The notes: generated by a model from the letters alone, not told the origin. A DNA stretch of 64,000 nt from Brachypterus glaber (GCA_958510825.1 OY294047.1:48467365-48531364); one strand, 5' to 3'; shown: positions 1 through 11,438, counted from the first letter of the stretch. A program made the numbers and translations.

Positions 1-249
1 TAGATATGGTAGTGATTTCTCATTCATAATTATTATAATTTATTGCAAATATTTAAAATTAATTAATTTTCTGTATCGGTTTATCTTACCTATCTTGTGT
101 TAACAATAAGGCTGTATGAAAAATATAATAAATGCCGCGAAGATATAGTCCTTAATTTTTAATAGTTTACCCTTCTTCCAGAAATAGTTTTCCTCTAACC
201 TTTAATGACGATCAAATAATACCTAAATATACCTAAAGATATACCTTTT

Positions 250-1105
250 AAGGAATATATTATGGGATCGTATCGAGTGCTTTTTCTAAATCAATGAAAG
301 TAGTGTAAAACTGATAAATCTTCTGTTTAAGATATACGTATATGTTTCTCTCTCTTCTCTTGGTAGGATCACATAATATGTGAACTTCACATTGTGAAAG
401 GTGTCTGTATTTTGTCTTACGTATATTGTATAATTATAACTAAAAACGAATGCAAGTTTTATGTTAAGAACCGGTAGATATGCGATAAAACTTGAACGAA
501 CGTATTTTATGTTGATATTAAAATAGTATTTTCTAATGGGTGTAATTTAATTTTCTCATAAACCTCAATGTTTCCATAAATTTTGCAATCTACATGAACA
601 CAAATACTGTCTGCCCTGTTCAAGTTATATACCGCATTTAGTTTCATACCTTTTCTTTATTTTTTATGGGACAATTAAAAAACTGTAAGAATTGTTTTTA
701 ATACGTATATTCTATCGAACGCTTTTTCTAAATCAACGAGGCTATAGTTTTATATTTTTACGTAGACTATGTAAAACCGAATCGAATGCTTTTAATAATT
801 TTCTTAATTTTCAAAGGTTTTTATCGCATCGTTTCGAACGCATTTTCTAAATCAAAGAAACTATAGTTTAGAAATAACTTTAGTAATAATTAAAACCGAT
901 CAATTGGACCGTATATTTTTTCATTAGATCATTACGAATGCCTCTTCTAAATCAACAAAACCATAGTTTAATAATGACCTTATGTAGGTTATGTCAAACT
1001 CATAAATTAGATACTATTGAACGCTTCTTCTAACTCTTCAACAACTGTCAAAATATATTCTGTTGGATCGTATCAAACGCTTTTTATAAATTAAAGAAAC
1101 TTTAG
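250..1105 (-). repeat. Degenerate tandem repeat carrying antisense RT motif A, block 1
   Basis: At least six units share a core whose reverse complement encodes the reverse-transcriptase motif A pattern. At 267-303 it reads T-F-I-D-L-E-K-A-L-D-T-I, at 713-742 S-L-V-D-L-E-K-A-F-D, at 832-863 F-F-D-L-E-N-A-F-E-T, at 931-966 G-F-V-D-L-E-E-A-F and at 1067-1101 F-F-N-L-stop-K-A-F-D-T-I; partial cores lie at 781-793 and 1018-1047. The cores are joined by a similar spacer (ctatagtttaataatgacct-like), so the unit is roughly 50-100 bp and irregular. No longer open frame connects them. Derivation from a retroelement palm domain is inferred from the motif alone. Confidence 0.6.
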
Positions 1106-1689
1106 TTTTATAATGACTACCTATGTTATCCTGCTAAGCAAAGATACAGTAAGTCAAGATCGGTCGAGATAGTAATACAGATAAATTACTGTGGTCGCTT
1201 ACGTAAAAATCGACTGTTACTTGACTTACTTCCTTTAGGATAGGATAGGTTTGTAAGCCTGATACATTTTCTGGTTAGGGTATACAGCGTAAATGTATCT
1301 CTGATGAGAAAATGTAAACATGCAAGGATAATTAAACGGCGTACTTATTGTTAAATGGGATGGAATCATGTTTTCAACGCGTCCTTGTACTAAAATTGTT
1401 ATACTCTTCTCAGTTATATTTTTGGAAGAGTATTACTATAATAATCTTCTAGCAATATAAATTTATTTAAACGATGGTTTTAAATTTCAAATTTCTCAAA
1501 AAATACACAAAAAGTTTTATATACAAACAATATACATGTATATAAGTATATAACTGTTTTCTTCTCAATTCTGAACTTCTTCAAAAGCATCCATTAGTAC
1601 GTCCTTGATCTCGAATTTTGTGGATATCATAGCTATAGATAGTAAAGTAAGCGGAACTTCAAAAAAATATTCTTCCACTTAAAAAAAAA
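1106..1689. other. Unassigned AT-rich DNA with a small inverted repeat
   Basis: No gene is visible. A short inverted repeat at about 1149-1231 has arms AGTAAGTCAAG and CTTGACTTACT around roughly 60 bp; it may be a tiny MITE remnant. The rest shows no recognisable repeat or coding signal. Confidence 0.4.
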
Positions 1690-2130
1690 TAGATTTTACA
1701 AATGATGCAATCTGATCTAGCTCGCATACTTAATTGGTGTCAAAATAATTTTCTTGATTTGAATATAAATAAATGCAAAGTTATATTATTTACAAACTAA
1801 ACATTCAAAATTATGATTATTTTATTTCTAACGATAAACTGGAAAGGGTCTTTTCTATTAAAGTAATTTTATTAAGTCCAGTCTCAAGATTGTCTGGAAA
1901 TATAAATGAATGTAATATTGATATTTTTAACGCTAGTTTATATAGCTTTAAAAAATATCTTAAAAATTCTTTTTAGCTAATTTATTTTATTTCCATTTAA
2001 TTTATATAGTTAAATTTTTGACAATTTTGTTCTTTTTTTTTGTAATTGGTTATTTTTTATACAATTCATGTCACTTTAACCATTTTTTTTTGTACTACTT
2101 GGATGTAAATCTTTATGTACTAAATAAAAA
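1690..2130 (+). pseudogene. Non-LTR retrotransposon RT fragment (3' end)
   Basis: From 1697 the plus strand reads L-Q-M-M-Q-S-D-L-A-R-I-L-N-W-C-Q-N-N-F, then L-D-L-N-I-N-K-C-K-V-I-L-F and a stop at about 1800. This is the segment that follows the RT active site in jockey-like elements (DL..L..WC..N.L.LN..KCKV..F). In another frame 1773-1976 continues with N-Y-D-Y-F-I-S-N-D-K-L-E-R-V-F-S-I-K, which fits the next block of such proteins, so a frameshift separates them. After the stop at 1976 comes a T-rich 3' region ending near 2130 with AATAAA-like A-rich sequence, as expected of a LINE 3' end. It is decayed and cannot be functional. Confidence 0.65.
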
Positions 2131-3059
2131 TAATTAAATAAGAAAACCTACAAACATATTCAATTAATTAAATTACTGCTTTATTGGTAATAATTCTGAC
2201 AACTTTGAAAGTACAAATAAGTTTTATTTTAAAATAGACCGTATGAACCTTGGAGCAACTATGATGAGTATAACTAGATAATGCGAAGCATATACAACTA
2301 ATCTTTAGCTAATTAATTACATTTTGAATCGTTGCAGAAACTTTGTACTGAGAAAACATCTACTAATTGTTATTTACCTTTGATGTATTGACATTTTAAT
2401 AATATTTATTTAAATAATTATGATTTTACTAGTACTCTTTTTAACATCTTAATGTATTTTAATAGGCAATTGTGTTTATTTATCTGATGAAATAAAAACA
2501 TAATTGCTAGAAAGGTTATATTTATCTTCTATTTATTGAAATTGCTTGATAAGGTCTGAGAAAATACTATGGTAGATTTTTAAATAGATATTACTTATTT
2601 AAAACTGAAAATTGCAACTTTTCTTCATAAATACTACTTACAGTACGCTTATTTTTTTACATAACCTCATTAATTTTTCTACAAATCTACTATTGTGACT
2701 ATAATAAACTTCTTTGATTAATTTGATTTAAGAAATGTATAACAAAAGATACCACTTAAACGTGTGAAAGAGTTTTCAGTCAAGGTCATTTTAAAGTATT
2801 TCTTTGTTCTGAAATTATCCTTCAATTTTTTAACTTAAGTGTTGTTTCAACATGCATAAATTTGTCTTATTCTTTGTTTTATGGTGCTTAGGCGTGTTTG
2901 TTTATATGCACCATCGTAAATTTTCGACCAAATATTTACACATTTTTTTATCGCGGATCTTTGCATTAAAACTTGTTGTAAAAGATTGTTTATTATCAGT
3001 GTAAACATGTAAGGAGCAAATTGACTTGTAAGTTTACATTGCAATATTGCAGATACGAC
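2131..3059. other. Unassigned AT-rich DNA
   Basis: I see no gene, repeat border or coding bias here; the open frames are short and have no recognisable product. Confidence 0.4.
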
Positions 3060-3580
3060 TGATTAATGATAATAGTCTAGTCAGCAGGTTTTATTCTCAC
3101 TTGTAAGTTTGACGTATAGTATGAAATTGTTCTCTAGTTTTATTCATAGTTTAGTAACCCAAAACTATCTAAAATATTGGATACATCTTTTAATTATATG
3201 ACCTCAAAAAATGTATTCTAAAACCTAAATGATAGGATAGTATTAAATGCTTTATTGAATTCAAAAAATGATAAGCTGATAAGGAGGTAATTTTCTTACT
3301 TTTTAGTGTAATTATTAACGGATCATATCTAATGATTTCGTGGTCTAAAAGGTCATCAATAAATATGCAGATAACTCATAAATTCTGTTCAGTAAGCGGG
3401 TAACTTTCTCACTTGTTATTTATAACGGATCGTGTCAAAGGCTTTGATCAAGTCTAAAAAGTCATCAAATAAATATTTTATTTAATTGATTAATGACAAT
3501 AGTCCAGTCAGCAGATTAGTCCTCACTTATAGTCGAGTTATTAACGGATTGGTAAAGTCAAAAAGTCAGAAAATAAACAA
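3060..3580 (-). repeat. Degenerate tandem repeat carrying antisense RT motif A, block 2
   Basis: Four units start near 3228, 3316, 3418 and 3540, giving a period of about 85-120 bp. The clearest core is 3423-3470, whose reverse complement reads F-D-D-F-L-D-L-I-K-A-F-D-T-I, again an RT motif A pattern. The spacer contains the recurring words AGTCCAGTCAGCAG and TCTCACTTGTAAGT (3073-3110 and 3497-3525). The block resembles the one at 250-1105, with the RT relic at 1690-2130 between them. Confidence 0.55.
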
Positions 3581-3597
3581 TTGGAATTTTGGGTGAC

Positions 3598-3776
3598 ACA
3601 CGTCTCTACTCATCACTTATCTACTCACGCATATCTCTACTTACACACATCTCTACTCACACACATTTCTACTCACACACATCTCTACTCACACACAACT
3701 CTACTCATACACATCTCAACTCACACATATCTCTACTCACACATATCTCTACTCACACACATCTCTACTCATTGTC
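3598..3776 (+). repeat. 16 bp minisatellite (TCTCTACTCACACACA)n
   Basis: About eleven imperfect copies of a 16 bp unit TCTCTACTCACACACA run up to 42 bp before the assembly gap. The open frames over it are repeat artefacts. The array may be longer in the real chromosome and may have caused the gap. Confidence 0.9.
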
Positions 3777-3817
3777 ATATACTTTGACATTCATAACCTC
3801 AAAAAAAATAATACTCA

Positions 3818-4017
3818 NNNNNNNNNNNNNNNNNNNNNNNNNNNNNNNNNNNNNNNNNNNNNNNNNNNNNNNNNNNNNNNNNNNNNNNNNNNNNNNNNNN
3901 NNNNNNNNNNNNNNNNNNNNNNNNNNNNNNNNNNNNNNNNNNNNNNNNNNNNNNNNNNNNNNNNNNNNNNNNNNNNNNNNNNNNNNNNNNNNNNNNNNNN
4001 NNNNNNNNNNNNNNNNN
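3818..4017. other. Assembly gap, 200 N
   Basis: Exactly 200 undetermined bases; a fixed length like this usually marks a scaffold join of unknown true size. Confidence 0.99.
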
Positions 4018-4124
4018 ATGCTAGGTAATACGTTCTATATAGAATCTATAATTTATTTAAGCCGAATATATATTTATAGTATTATTAATTAGAACCAAAA
4101 AGTCCAAACCATTTGGCCTCAATG

Positions 4125-4545
4125 ATTTTTTATTACGATAAAATATCTAAAACAGAAAAGAAAATTAAAATGTTCTCATCAGGCGCACCTATTTCTAGAT
4201 GCGCTGGTAAGGTATTGCGTTTAAAATAATACTTATCTGCTATATCTTCTTTACCTAAAAAATATTGTTAGTCAATACCTTACCAAAGTTTAAAATTTTT
4301 GCCTAAATAAAGAATTTTTAATAAAATTCTTAATAAATCGTTAAAATAATTAAAAAAGAACGAAAATCTGAATAAAAGTTAACTTCTAACGTTTCGGGAT
4401 CTAATCTGATCCCGTTTTTAAAGAAAATTATTAGTATTTGAAAGAATTTGTGCAATATTTGGTTTTATCAATCAAAATAGAAATAGGTACGCCTGATAAG
4501 AACATTTTAATTTTATTTTCTGTTTTAGATTTTTTATTATCAAAT
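4125..4545. mobile_element. Foldback MITE-like element (~420 bp)
   Basis: Inverted arms of about 55 bp face each other: 4140-4195 (TCTAAAACAGAAAAGAAAAT and onward through ATCAGGCGCACCTATTTCTA) and 4475-4535. Inside are two smaller palindromes, GGTAAGGTATTG/CAATACCTTACC (4207-4285) and CGGGATCTAATCTGATCCCG (about 4395-4415). No ORF. Target-site duplication not resolved. Confidence 0.7.
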
Positions 4546-5560
4546 TAATAATACTTAACTATAGTCCTATGTTCTAATTTTTCTAGACGTGTTATTAAAT
4601 CACAAACTAAAAATCTTCAGAGAATATAAAGCATAAAACGAGCGGAAATAATAGTCTACTTGACTCTCAGAGGTAAATAATGTCGTTTTGGTGCATCTCG
4701 CAAACAAAAATAAAATATCCGGTACATTAAAAAAAATTAAACGGATGGTAATGGTACGCTCAAGGCTAGACTTGAACGTAGGGTGTGCACATTATCTGCT
4801 TCTTTATCTAACTAATGGTTTTTAATGTAAATTATGCAAGAACGCCATGTTTCCTGGTTAAAAAGATATATTCAATGTGACTGGATTAAAAATTGAACTT
4901 TTTTTAAACTTAATCGTTTGGTGAAATGCGATTTTTAAAGTTTGTTCCTCAATTTTAATACAATCTATTAAAGATTCTTAGGACAATGGCTTCAACTAGG
5001 CACAACCTTTAGGAACACATCCAGTTACTATTTTTGTGGCTGTCCTTATTTCTTTGTTTATGATCTCATCATACATTTCCTTAACCCAGCTAACCAAACC
5101 AATATTGTAACGATCATCTGCAGCCAAGATCTTTAAAAAAGTTCATTGCAAAAACATCAACAGCTCCAACAAAAACAGTTCCCGATTTTTAATTTTAATT
5201 TTATAATTACTAGATATTTATAAAGGTAATAATTATTATATTTATAATCTCACTTGATGGCTCTTTGTCATAGACAATAAAGCACTTTTATTATTATTAC
5301 CTATCCGTTTGGCTACTACAGCACTTACTATAACTATAATAATAACTACATATAATTATATGAGAAGTAACAAATCAAAGCATTCAGTTATAAAGTTCAT
5401 CATTTTGGTAATGATGCAAATAATGAATCTAAAATGATTACCAAGGTTTTTTTATTGAACTCATTTGTTTTTTAGCAGATATATATTATATTAGGCTATT
5501 TAAAAAAAAATGATAAGTAAACATTTGACTACTAAATTTAGTAGTCAAAAGCTTTAAAAC
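4546..5560. other. Unassigned AT-rich DNA
   Basis: No gene, RNA or clear repeat structure is visible in this kilobase. Confidence 0.4.
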
Positions 5561-5564
5561 TGAG

Positions 5565-7105
5565 AGCTTCAGTTCAGTTCAGTTCGTTTATTGGTCTTTA
5601 AAGATGTAATATTACATATCGACAAGTCAGTATTTCTTATATCTAAAATAAATAAATGAATAGGAAACAATACATTAAAAAATAGGACAGACAAACAATA
5701 AAGATAAAATAAGTACAATTAAAATGACAAGTATAAATAAAAAAATATAAATAAAAAATATAAATAAATATAAATAAAAAAAAGCATAACAGCTCATATG
5801 AATAAAATAGGTCCACAATAATTACATAGCATATAACAATGAACAAATTAACAGACAAAACAAATAAATAAATAAAATTATATTATAGGAGTTTCTTTAT
5901 TGTTAATATAACAGTCCAACGAATAAAAACACTTTGAAATAAGGAATTTTTTTAAATTATTTTTAAAAATTGTTATTCTTGGTATTTGTTTTATCTTATC
6001 AGGTAATATATTATATAAATAACCTCCCGCGTATAATGGAGATATTTTATATTGTTCACGCCTAGGTTTTTTTAAGCATATTTTATATCCACCTCTGGTG
6101 TTATATCTATGTAACTGACTATTTTTAACTACGTTATCTGTCTGTGTGCGCATATACGTAATTATTTTGTACAGATATATACTTGTTAGTGTTAGTAGCC
6201 CATGTTTTTTAAATGTTTCTTCGCATGACTCATTATATTTTAACCTGAATATCAGGCGAATAAATTTTTTTTGTGTGATAAATAGTCTCGAAAAATCAAC
6301 AGATTGTCCCCATATAATAATATTATTGTTTAATAAACTGTATACTGTGGCATAGTATATATTGAGTAATTGATATGAGTCAAGGTAAGATCTCAAAACC
6401 AAAAAAGTGTAAAATGTTTTATTAAGTTTTGTGCATAACATATCGATATGCTGATGATAATTTAATTTTTCATCAAGTATAGTGCCTAAAAATGTTGCGG
6501 ACTTACTGATGGGAAGTTTTATTTCAGAAAGGTTTATATTGCTTAGAACAGGTTTTCTCAATTTTGGTGTAAATTCTACCGCTACTGTTTTACTAAGATT
6601 ATTTATCAGGTGATTTTTGTTACAATAATCTATAAAACTATTTATTACTGCTTGTATTTTATTTTTTAGTTCGTCTACATTTTTCCCAAAAATTATAACT
6701 GTTTTATCATCAGCAAACATAAAAGATATTCCTTCTATAATATGATCTGGCAGATCGTTAACATATAACAAAAATAGTAGAGGACCTAATGTCCCACCTT
6801 GAGGTGTGCCTATATCAATCCCAAATAATTCCGACAAAAATTCTTCAATACTGATCGTTAAAAACCTATCTCTTACGTATGAAATTAACCACTTATTTAT
6901 AGGGTCCCTAATTCCCATGAAATTTAACTTTTTTCCTAGAAAACCTGGATCTAGGGTGTCAAACGCTTTTGTTAGATCGAAAAATAGCCCTACCACATAA
7001 TTATTATCATCTAATTGATCATGGATACATTGAACTAATTCAATAGAAGCCGTTTCTATGGAGAAATTTTTCCTAAATCCATGTTGCAGCTCACAGTAAT
7101 CCTGA
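5565..7105 (-). mobile_element. 5'-truncated jockey-like LINE with (GAACT)n tail
   Basis: A non-LTR retrotransposon lies on the minus strand. It keeps the RT domain from the Q-H-G-F-R-K-N block onward, a ~310 bp A/T-rich 3' UTR (5585-5877) and a 3' terminus at 5565-5588. Read on the minus strand this is CCAATAAAC followed by three GAACT units, so the polyadenylation-type signal is followed by a pentanucleotide tail rather than poly(A). The 5' end is lost near 7105, upstream of which RT-like sequence stops. No endonuclease domain is present. Confidence 0.85.
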
Positions 7106-7161
7106 CGACTGCGACTAAATTTGCCTTCTTTGTTCTCCACTGTGTAAGTTTTCCCGTCCAT
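5878..7161 (-). CDS. Reverse transcriptase of a non-LTR retrotransposon, partial
   Basis: This uninterrupted 427-residue frame is the longest in the window. RT blocks appear in order: Q-H-G-F-R-K-N (26-32), motif A F-F-D-L-T-K-A-F-D-T-L-D (60-71), G-T-P-Q-G-G-T-L-G-P (118-127) with L-L-Y-V-N-D-L-P after it, catalytic F-A-D-D (149-152), and the T-F-L-G-T-I-L-D thumb-side block (223-230). The C-terminal tail has a R-Y-N-T-R-G-G motif and a run F-K-N-N-L-K-K-F-L also seen at 16267-16545. The family copies its own RNA into nicked chromosomal DNA. A complete protein would be about twice as long, with an endonuclease upstream. Residues 1-24 (M-D-G-K-T-Y-T-V...) do not look like RT and probably belong to flanking DNA, so the start is arbitrary. 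F-A-D-D is followed by K where most relatives have T. No stop or frameshift occurs after residue 25, so decay has been slight. Confidence 0.85.
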   Translation of the reverse strand: MDGKTYTVENKEGKFSRSRQDYCELQHGFRKNFSIETASIELVQCIHDQLDDNNYVVGLFFDLTKAFDTLDPGFLGKKLNFMGIRDPINKWLISYVRDRFLTISIEEFLSELFGIDIGTPQGGTLGPLLFLLYVNDLPDHIIEGISFMFADDKTVIIFGKNVDELKNKIQAVINSFIDYCNKNHLINNLSKTVAVEFTPKLRKPVLSNINLSEIKLPISKSATFLGTILDEKLNYHQHIDMLCTKLNKTFYTFLVLRSYLDSYQLLNIYYATVYSLLNNNIIIWGQSVDFSRLFITQKKFIRLIFRLKYNESCEETFKKHGLLTLTSIYLYKIITYMRTQTDNVVKNSQLHRYNTRGGYKICLKKPRREQYKISPLYAGGYLYNILPDKIKQIPRITIFKNNLKKFLISKCFYSLDCYINNKETPII

Positions 7162-7923
7162 CTTTGTATTTGTTGTCTCATGACCTACCTTACTGCCTCT
7201 TAAGTTGCGCTATTCTCTTGACGATATCCTTTATCTATGTACGACGCCTTACACCGCCATTGTTGTCTGATAAACCACGTCTTCCTTCATAATAATTTAG
7301 ACAATAATTGTGTTAATTTATTTTAAGCAATTATTATGAAAATGGGGATATGTTAGCCTAAAACTGTCACTAGTTTAGAAAACTATTTGCGTTTTATTTT
7401 TTTTTTAAGCCCAGTACTAATTTTTCAAACCAATGTTTTAGTCTAAACACTCAAATCCAAGAAAACTATCTCTCCAAATTGTAGCTAAATCGATCCAGGG
7501 TTATGAAAAAGAAGTTTAATATAATCATATCTATGTTATTTCTCGATTTAAATGTTCGAGAGTCATTTTCCATTATTTTCGGTCCAGCCAATATTCAATT
7601 CTCATAAAAATATCACCGTGGACAACAAATGGCATTAGTAAATCGGAATGCCTGTAGTAACTAGCCAATAAACTACCTAGGTTTCCTCTAGATTCCTCGC
7701 TAATGCTCCTCTCATTTACATAAGACATGATTCCCAACAAAGTGCACTCTTACGGTCACCGTTAATTCTCATTATAGCTGTAAACCTGGATTCAATTAGG
7801 CTCATTTGTTTGCGGTTAAAAAAAAGGCTTAACAAGATTTAGATCCTCATAATCCCGGATTTTCTCTTCAACCAATTAGTATCGATTTCTCGATCGATAT
7901 AAATAAGATTTAAATAAGATATA
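7162..7923. other. Unassigned DNA upstream of the LINE
   Basis: On the minus strand 7161-7295 stays open in frame with the RT for about 20 further codons and is less AT-rich than its surroundings, but matches nothing I recognise. The remainder to 7923 is featureless AT-rich DNA. Confidence 0.4.
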
Positions 7924-8681
7924 GCGGCTGTCCATTATTACGTAACGCAATTTTTCAAAATAATTGACCCCCTCCCCCCCTGTGTAACAAACTGTCACAT
8001 TTACCAACACCCCCCCCTCCCCCCTGTGTAACGCGTAACAATATAAAAATATGTATTTTTTTTTCTAACATATCTTGATACAGAATTCCGCATAATGCAA
8101 GACGGTAAAAAGACAGTGTAAAAATGATACATATTTATTATAATAATGCATATAATGTACTTAAACGAAAAAATCACTCAAACTTTAAAAAAATATTCAT
8201 AACCAATATCACACAGGGAAAAAATACTAGGTAACTCTTTTTACACTGAGTGTCACATATAACACGTATATTGTTTATGCACAGGTACACAAAATAGTAC
8301 AGACATTGGCGTTCTGTGAGTACACATTCCGCGCGAAAATGTATCATCGCCGATGATTCATCGGCAAGATCACGCAAGAACAGGGCCGTAACATTTTTTT
8401 TTAATATCAATGTCAACAGTTTTTTTACTGATTACAATATTATTTAAATATGCAGTTTCGTCAATTTTTGTGTGAAAAGGGGAATTATGGGCCACTAAAT
8501 AATAATTTATGTTGAAATAAAAATACATCTGCCAAGCTTAGGAAATAAACATTAAATTTATTAAATTTCGTTACGTAACGTTTACCTAGTACCCCCCCCC
8601 TCCCCCCTGTCACAAACTGTAACAATTTCTCTGACCCCCTCCCCCCTCCCTAGGCGCGTTACGTAATATATGGACAGCCCC
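7924..8681. mobile_element. MITE-like element with GGCTGTCC termini and poly-C tracts (~758 bp)
   Basis: Termini are GCGGCTGTCCATTATTACGT at 7924 and its near complement at 8660-8681 (GGGGCTGTCCATATATTACG read inward). Subterminal runs of the type CCCCCTCCCCCCC followed by TGTGTAAC or TGTCACAAACTG occur at 7971-8030 and 8590-8650, on both arms. Flanking ATA on both sides may be the target duplication. The centre has no transposase frame; it holds a small palindrome GCCGATGATTCATCGGC near 8350. Confidence 0.75.
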
Positions 8682-9568
8682 ATACTACTAATCAGTGTCC
8701 ACATAAACAGAAACACAAACCAGTGATCCCTAATAATTAAAGATACTTAGTTCTTGATACAGTTGGATTTAGAATGACTTTACCCGGTTAGCTTTCACAT
8801 AAAATAAAATGTTTCTGTGACAGAAAGATACGAGTCAAAAATGATTATTTTATTTATACTATTGAAAAATTACAAGAATTAGTCACACAATAACTAATGG
8901 AATGCTGCACTGCTGAAAAGGTGTACTACAAGTGTTGTTCTTAAACATGTGATTCGTGGAGCATTATTTTATACGCAGTAAAAAGTAGTTCGAATAAAAT
9001 ACCTCTGGGTATCTATTATCTGGCTCGAGAGAACGTGAACAATTTTCGTAGGAAGGGAATTGATCACATCATATCAAAGTTCCCCAAAGTTAAAAAATGT
9101 TATTCTTGAACAGTAGTGAGCGTGATGGGATCTCTGCAGCCGGCTGCAGCGTTGCCAAGTATTTTAGCGGATTTTAACCAATCAGATTATGTGACACGAA
9201 TTTGCGTGCGCAGGCTGTCTTTATTTTTATTATTTGTAAGCAAGTTGCTATGGTTTGAATATTTTTTATAATTAATATCCAAAAATTAAAGTGTAAGAAA
9301 TGACTGAAAATGAAAAGAAAAACAGAAAAAGATCTGCGCCCACCAGCAGTCAACAAAAAAAAAATAGTTTTAAATTTTATTCAGGACAACCCTCTTGTTA
9401 TTAGTGGGCTGTTTAGTCCAGAATTCACTACAATTTTTTTGTTAGAAAGTTGGAAAGGGTCGGTCCTAGCCAACACTTCCCGTTCTTAGTTCTCCATTTG
9501 GTCTTCCGCATCTTGCAGATCTCCCAAAAGGGTAACAGCCCCCACAATTTCCAAATCGTCCATCGTTA
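8682..9568. other. Unassigned DNA with a perfect 16 bp palindrome
   Basis: 9134-9149 is CTGCAGCCGGCTGCAG, a perfect palindrome in a slightly GC-richer patch that also has an AACCAATCAG word (9177-9186). The patch could be a relic of a promoter or of a repeat; neither can be shown. No gene is visible. Confidence 0.35.

Positions 9569-9569
<1 letters not shown>

Positions 9570-9605
<36 letters not shown>
9570..9605. repeat. (ATT)n microsatellite
   Basis: About twelve uninterrupted TTA/ATT units. Confidence 0.95.
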
Positions 9606-9606
<1 letters not shown>

Positions 9607-10164
9607 GTATAATAATTTCTAAATATAAAAAAGCTTCTTTCATTAACTATTATTAAATAAAACGGTATTCAAAATAATAACACAAAACCAAAGCCAAAAT
9701 AGGGTTATATTTAAATGCGCGCGACTAACTTATATGTCAAAATATCCGTGAATGCTCGCTTCTCAGGCTCCCGAGTAGTAGAAGTAAAGTTCCTCGATTT
9801 TCGTGCGAAGTGAAGTTCAAGAATAAGTAGTTTTGCGTTTCGAGAGAAAGAATATGCAACCCACACTACCTTTCTCCCGGGAATGCGTTCTCTCGAGCCC
9901 GAGAATACATACCCTGGGGGGAGACAGAGAGAATCACTGCAAAGTTAATTTATCACTGCAGCCAATTAAAAAATACCAGGACGTAGTAATTATAGCGGTT
10001 TACATAATTGACAGTAATAAAATTAGTCGTTTAAACGTTGTTTTATTATTATGAACATTTAGTTAGAATTTATGCAAATCTCTGCCAGATGTAGAAACGA
10101 TAAAATTATTGTATATGGTCCGGAATAGTAAAATTAATTTACACAGAGAAAAATGATAAACTAA
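9606..10164. other. Unassigned DNA
   Basis: 9830-9945 is richer in G+C and CpG than its surroundings (words such as CTCTCGAGCCCGAG) but has no recognisable gene. The remainder is featureless. Confidence 0.35.
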
Positions 10165-11420
10165 AACATAATATCGATCGCGTAGAATGAAAAGCTCGGA
10201 TATTTTTTTGACATATTGAATTTTTAAACTGACATTGAATGTAAACGTCAATAGTTTTATACTATAGGAGAGATGAGATCACAGATAATTTTTTAATTAC
10301 CGATAAATAAAAGCAAAACCAAGGTAGCTTCTTTAACGAATATTATATCTAAACTTTATTAAGCAAAGGCAATGTTAAAAATCATTGAATTTTTGCCCGT
10401 CCAATAAAAGTTAATTGAAATAAAATAGTTATTTTTGTCCTAAAATAATTGTAAAAAATACTTCGCCGAAAACAATCGGGAACATTTTTGAAATATGCTA
10501 TTGCGTAATACAGGGTAGGGTGATCATTCGAAAATAATCCACACCAAATACCTCGCAAACTAAGCACAAAATGAAATAATTGTTAATTTTTATATTGTGC
10601 TTAGTTTACAAGGTATTTGGGGTGGATCGTTTTCAAATGATTACGCAATAGCACATTTTAAAATTGTTCCCGATTGTTTTTGGCTAAATAAATATTTTTA
10701 CTATTTTATAATATCACATAACCTCTATTGGAGGAGCAAAAATTTGATTATTTTTAACAATTTAAAAATATTTTTTAGTTATTTTTAACATTGTCCTTCC
10801 ACAAATTGAACAAATTAAAATTAATAATTATTATTTAAGGTGAATAAGTTCATCATAAAAATTATGATATATTTTTGGAATCACAACTTTTAACTCCTGT
10901 AGATCATTATATTTAGTTTTTTTAGTGCACTTCTTTGGTTTATTACGGATTCTCTCAAGTTATGCAAGATTTTCATCCAAAAACTTTCCCAACCCGCGGG
11001 CCCGATAATCACCAAAAAAAAAATTGAATCGGGAAATTTATAGTTTAAGTTGTGTACCGACAGACCTACAGACAGATTTTTTTACTTAAATGTGTTTTTG
11101 CATATAAAGCCATAAAACGCAAAAATAGGCAATACAAAACATGATTTTTTTACCAATCCAAGGACTGCTTTCCAGCTACTTCTCGGACAGTAGGTATTCC
11201 GAGATTTTGGTGGAAAGCAAAATGTAAAGCAAATTTGAATACTGACAAAATTTTAAGTAAAATATATTTATTTTTGAAAAATAGGGCTTACAAGAAAAAA
11301 ATATGCACATGGTGATATAATCTCTCCTACATTTTTAAGTTTTGACAAAGACATTTAATGTCAGTGACAAATTTATTGAAAACCGATATACGAGCTTTTC
11401 ATTCTACGCAATCGATATGC
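10165..11420. mobile_element. Foldback element with ~105 bp inverted arms
   Basis: Left arm 10168-10275 and right arm 11310-11415 are complementary. They share GCGTAGAATGAAAAGCTCG, TGACATTRAATGT and TAGGAGAGAT in the same order when the right arm is reversed. The interior contains a second palindrome (10430-10735). No protein is encoded. Exact ends and the target duplication are unresolved. Confidence 0.7.
10430..10735. repeat. Inner ~300 bp palindrome
   Basis: Arms of about 130 bp face each other around 10575. Left words AACAATCGGGAACATTTTTG, TATTGCGTAAT and TTTGCGAGGTATTTGG (complement) recur inverted as TATTTGGGGTGGATCG, TTACGCAATAGCA and AATTGTTCCCGATTGTTTT. It sits wholly inside the larger foldback element. 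Confidence 0.8.
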
Positions 11421-11438
11421 TATACTATGATCCGTTAA

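Noticed and set aside
3581..4092. Open frames of 68 and 167 residues
   Set aside because: They are translations of the 16 bp minisatellite, and the longer one crosses the N gap.
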